Assembly (NCBI GenBank): GCA_021802375.1
Contig: JAKAAL010000175.1
Location: 1 to 7,588 of the forward strand
DNA from: Bacillota bacterium
GTDB lineage: Bacteria; Bacillota_E; Sulfobacillia; Sulfobacillales; Sulfobacillaceae
Direction: 5' to 3'
DNA: 7,588 nt
Positions 5,983 to 7,588 of this stretch are shown here, piece by piece. A program made the translations under genes and the position numbers. A model generated the notes under the pieces. The model made no database searches. It was not told where the DNA came from and saw only the letters and a list, made by a program, of their open reading frames with translations. Position 1 is the stretch's first letter. Every line of letters begins with the position of its first letter.

Positions 5983-6021
5983 GAAAGACCGCTACCTGAG
6001 TGCTATCAAGGGCGGTCTTTC
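5983..6021. terminator. bidirectional terminator between hicB and the convergent mini-gene
   Basis: GAAAGACCGC (5983-5992) pairs perfectly with GCGGTCTTTC (6012-6021), with a 19-base loop. On the minus strand it is followed by TAGTATTTT and its first arm lies inside the last codons of the mini-gene (GKDRP). On the plus strand it lies 7 bases behind the hicB stop and its T-run is interrupted. It can serve both transcripts. Confidence 0.7.
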
Positions 6022-6095
6022 CCGTTGAATGCCACGATGGCTAAGATGAACATCGCAAACATGACTGCAAACGTTAAGCTGTTCCATGGGACCAC
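6006..6095 (-). CDS. 29-residue holin-like / TxpA-type membrane mini-toxin candidate
   Basis: A GTG at 6095 opens a 29-codon frame ending in TGA at 6006-6008. It starts (M)VPWNSLT and has one hydrophobic segment, SLTFAVMFAMFILAIVAF, then a polar tail, FNGKDRP. Size, single transmembrane helix, F/M/L/A composition and the charged tail ending in DRP with the terminator stem built into the last codons match the Firmicutes putative holin-like toxins, relatives of TxpA and BsrG, as I know them. AAAGGGGGTG (6101-6110) gives an excellent ribosome binding site with about 7 bases from its G-run to the GTG. An ATG 36 bases upstream is in frame but lacks such a site. In type I systems the toxin message is silenced by an antisense RNA overlapping its 3' end; here readthrough from hicAB would be antisense to it. 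The function is inferred. Confidence 0.68.
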   Translation of the reverse strand: MVPWNSLTFAVMFAMFILAIVAFNGKDRP

Positions 6096-6109
6096 CGACG
6101 CACCCCCTT

Positions 6110-6438
6110 TCCAGGAAATGAGCCGTCCCATGCGTCGTTCTATGTCCGATGGTCGCAAAATTTGCCGAACGATTGCCGAAAAGGTTCGGACCCTATCAGG
6201 TCCCGCTCAAAGGGTCCGTGCCTATCCTATCCGCCGCGCCGTCCTGTTGCCTCCGTCGGGGAACCGCTTCGCAGCATGCTCGTCTCCAGCACAGCACGCC
6301 GGGCGGAGGGATAAAAAGGCCAATAGGGAAACGGGAGGAGTTGCGCGAGGGCTTTTCAAAGGCTTGAGGGGAGGCGAGGACATGCCGAAAGGACCCAAAC
6401 TTCCCCGTGCGCATCAACCCATCCCACTCCCCCGTCAA
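6110..6438. other. stretch without a supportable gene
   Basis: A long plus-strand frame crosses it, but that frame is the antisense of the reverse transcriptase remnant and has no family features. An inverted repeat, CGGACCCT (6187-6194) and AGGGTCCG (6211-6218) with a 16-base loop, lies here and could be part of an upstream control region or an element end. Where the reverse transcriptase similarity stops, near 6439, the minus-strand frame continues into unrelated sequence, which marks a deletion or insertion joint. Confidence 0.45.
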
Positions 6439-6722
6439 GATGGGTGTGAGAACTTGGAGTAAGGCCTGCTGAATCAAGCGGGCCACCACGGTCGGGATAC
6501 CCAAATTTCTGACCCCGCCAGCGGGTTTCGGAATTTCCACCCGTCTTACCGGCTGGGGTTGGTAGGTACCCGCGAGGAGTGCGACACGGATGTCCAGCCA
6601 ATGGGCTTGGACATTCGATCGTAAGTCCGCCACCGTGACGTGGTCCATACCAGAGCTCCTTTGTTCGCTTCGACGTGCTTGATAGCGCGCCACATATTGG
6701 TGCGCTCCAGCATGACCTCCAT
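6439..6722 (-). pseudogene. ltrA: group II intron reverse transcriptase/maturase, N-terminal fragment with frameshift
   Basis: Remnant of the intron-encoded protein that reverse-transcribes and helps splice a group II intron. The minus strand reads LMEVMLERTNMWRAIKHVEA and then NKGA, ending near 6654. The homology continues in the next frame as GMDHVTVADLR, LAGTYQPQPVRRVEIPKPAG and GVRNLGIPTVVARLIQQALL, then QVLTPI, ending near 6439. These are the first reverse transcriptase blocks in correct order. The expected ANKGAPGxDGMTV junction is restored by one inserted base around 6652, so a single-base deletion explains the frameshift. The catalytic YADD block, the maturase domain and the C-terminus are missing, so the gene is inactive. 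The gene symbol refers to the family, not to an orthologue. Confidence 0.85.
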
Positions 6723-7197
6723 GAGGTCATCTGCGCAGGATGGGGTCTGGGGCGGTGCCGACAACGAACTCGGCCCTCCTCGGTCAGTCTCTCGCGGATT
6801 CACCGCTACTGCCTGACGGGAAGCCCCTGATGGGGTTTTCTGCTGTCGTAGTTCGTCGTGCGAACGTATCCCAGTTCATCCTTTCTTCACGTTCGGCCCT
6901 TCAGCAGGCGCGGCTGCGCCCACCTAGTATGGCCTCGGCTGACTCCTGCCCGTTCAGCACCGCCTGACGGCGGCGGTTGCCAGACTTGCTGGCGTCTCGA
7001 TCATGCACCCGCCGCATCTACCAACCGAGCTTTTGGTGACTTTGGACTTCGTTGTGTGTGGGCAACTTGTCCCACTCGGCCAGCCTCGTATGCGATTCGT
7101 GTTCCTCGGGTCGAGAATTTGCCGCGAGCTTCCTCCAGATTCCGCCTCACGGCGGACACCCTTGCTGTTGGCTAACGGTAGGTGTGTCACCAACCCC
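6439..7197 (-). mobile_element. truncated group II intron
   Basis: Upstream of the reverse transcriptase remnant, on the same strand, lies structured RNA-type sequence typical of group II intron domain I. Recognisable pieces are GGGTGTCC followed by GCCGTGAGGCGGAATCTGG, GAGGAACACGAATCG, the GTGGGACAAGTTGCC stretch and the AACGAAGTCC block (complement of about 7040-7165), then GGAGTCAGCCGAGGCCATAC (complement of about 6927-6946). The match is from familiarity with such introns. Domain V and the 3' end should lie past the missing protein part and I do not find them. The 5' end is not located and probably is lost near the att-like sequence at 7204. The element cannot self-splice as it stands. 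Confidence 0.7.
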
Positions 7198-7203
7198 CGT
7201 TCC

Positions 7204-7235
7204 GGACTTGAACCTGCGATCTCCTGATTCGTAGT
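7204..7235 (-). repeat. 32-bp copy of the tRNA-Arg 3' half (att-like core)
   Basis: The minus strand carries ACTACGAATCAGGAG, then A, then TCGCAGGTTCAAGTCC. This equals bases 1940-1971 of tRNA-Arg(ACG) except for one base (7220). The 5' half and acceptor 3' strand of the tRNA are absent and the anticodon stem cannot pair, so it is no functional tRNA. Copies spanning anticodon loop to T arm are classic attachment cores of tyrosine integrases, and an integrase ends 217 bases away. Its orientation is opposite to the tRNA at 1910. Confidence 0.8.
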
Positions 7236-7264
7236 TGGGAGGCGGAGGGTTTCAGAGACAATCT

Positions 7265-7337
7265 ACCGTATGCACAATTTCTTGAAAACCGTATGATTCC
7301 GCCGTTTTAGATCCCGTTCGTATTGTAGTCGTATGCA
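7265..7337. repeat. three CGTATG repeats, possible integrase arm-binding sites
   Basis: ACCGTATG occurs at 7265-7272 and 7288-7295, and TCGTATGCA at 7329-7337 shares CGTATGCA with 7267-7274. They lie between the att-like core and the integrase gene, where tyrosine integrases of tRNA-targeting elements have arm-type sites. Confidence 0.4.
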
Positions 7338-7363
7338 GCGGATAGCCAGTTTTTCAAATTTAG

Positions 7364-7392
7364 TGTGGGTGAAATGTGGGTAGCTTTACCCA
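7364..7392. repeat. direct and inverted GTGGGT repeats before the integrase end
   Basis: TGTGGGT at 7364-7370 recurs at 7375-7381 with an 11-base period. TGGGTA (7377-7382) then pairs with TACCCA (7387-7392) around GCTT. One helical turn spacing suggests protein binding, such as an excisionase or integrase accessory site. The hairpin could alternatively mark the 3' end of the integrase transcript. Confidence 0.35.
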
Positions 7393-7451
7393 TGGGAAGG
7401 CTCCTTGGGCGGGCTTGCCGAATCCTCCACGACGGTTTCCGTTCCCGTCAG

Positions 7452-7588
7452 CTAACTATCGATCTGATTGGCGGAGGCGTGTTGCAAGGCCGGCAGCACA
7501 TGCGCATACAGCTGCAACGTAATAGCAATCGACGCATGCCCCAGCCGTTCGGAAACCACTTTGACCGGCACGCCTTGGCTGAGCCAGG
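7452..7588 (-). CDS. int: tyrosine recombinase/integrase, C-terminal part (runs off the window)
   Basis: The minus strand gives the last 45 codons of a phage-type integrase, ending in TAG at 7452-7454. It reads LSQGVPVKVVSERLGHASIA, then ITLQLYAHVLPALQHASANQ, then IDS. The LGHASIAITLQLYAHV block holds the conserved box II histidine and the catalytic tyrosine that attacks DNA. The start and the Arg/Lys catalytic residues lie beyond base 7588. Such enzymes integrate elements at tRNA 3' ends, and the att-like tRNA-Arg core lies 217 bases downstream of its stop, a common int-att arrangement. Confidence 0.92.
   Translation of the reverse strand, partial: WLSQGVPVKVVSERLGHASIAITLQLYAHVLPALQHASANQIDS

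Noticed and set aside
5965..6462. 165-residue plus-strand open frame after hicB
   Set aside because: It starts within the hicB stop region, crosses the terminator, and is antisense to the mini-toxin and the reverse transcriptase remnant; the composition is shadow-like.
6376..6462. Short plus-strand frame MPKGPKLPRAHQ with GAGGGGAGG in front
   Set aside because: Too short to judge, partly antisense to the reverse transcriptase remnant, and without similarity I recognise.
7003..7234. Plus-strand frames ending RSGLEPAIS and VPDLNLRSPDS
   Set aside because: They are translations of the complement of intron RNA and of the tRNA-Arg fragment.

Overview
The window looks like the edge of a Firmicutes chromosome running into an accessory island. 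The vertical part is serS followed by two tRNA-Ser genes and a tRNA-Arg gene. A serS/tRNA-Ser pairing is familiar from the origin-proximal region of Firmicutes. Moderate-to-high GC, HicAB, a TxpA-type mini-protein and a group II intron remnant fit a Clostridia-like, possibly Sulfobacillus-type organism. That assignment is inference from gene style, not from a database comparison.

Layout. 1-36: probable tail of an upstream gene. 53-1321: serS. 1323-1377: a small cluster of DnaA-box-like sequences. 1477-1561 tRNA-Ser(UGA), 1806-1897 tRNA-Ser(GCU), 1910-1985 tRNA-Arg(ACG), closed by a strong hairpin terminator at 1989-2021. From here on the DNA is accessory. 2041-2152 holds short repeats resembling an insertion sequence terminus. 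2153-2620 has no gene I can support. 2673-3407 (minus) is a membrane-anchored SIMPL-domain protein. 3530-4190 is apparently gene-free. 4216-4510 is a dense cluster of GTAAC/GTTAC palindromes in front of a small serine recombinase (4535-5176), arranged like a res or regulatory site. 5306-5975 is a hicA-hicB toxin-antitoxin operon with a perfect 16-bp palindrome at its promoter. It converges, through a shared hairpin, on a 29-codon minus-strand gene (6006-6095) resembling the Firmicutes holin-like/TxpA mini-toxins. 6439-7197 (minus) is the 5' part of a group II intron with a frameshifted, truncated reverse transcriptase. 7204-7235 is a 32-bp copy of the tRNA-Arg 3' half in inverted orientation. 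It is followed by short repeats and the C-terminal end of a tyrosine integrase running off the window (7452-7588, minus).

How it fits together. The core tRNA-Arg gene and the inverted att-like copy beside an integrase indicate integration at tRNA-Arg. The inverted orientation means they are not a simple attL/attR pair of one element, so an inversion or two elements must be invoked. Between them lies a stability-type cargo: serine recombinase with its palindromic site, HicAB, and a possible type I-like membrane toxin sharing a terminator with hicAB. The intron remnant and the long gene-free stretches point to decay and repeated insertion.
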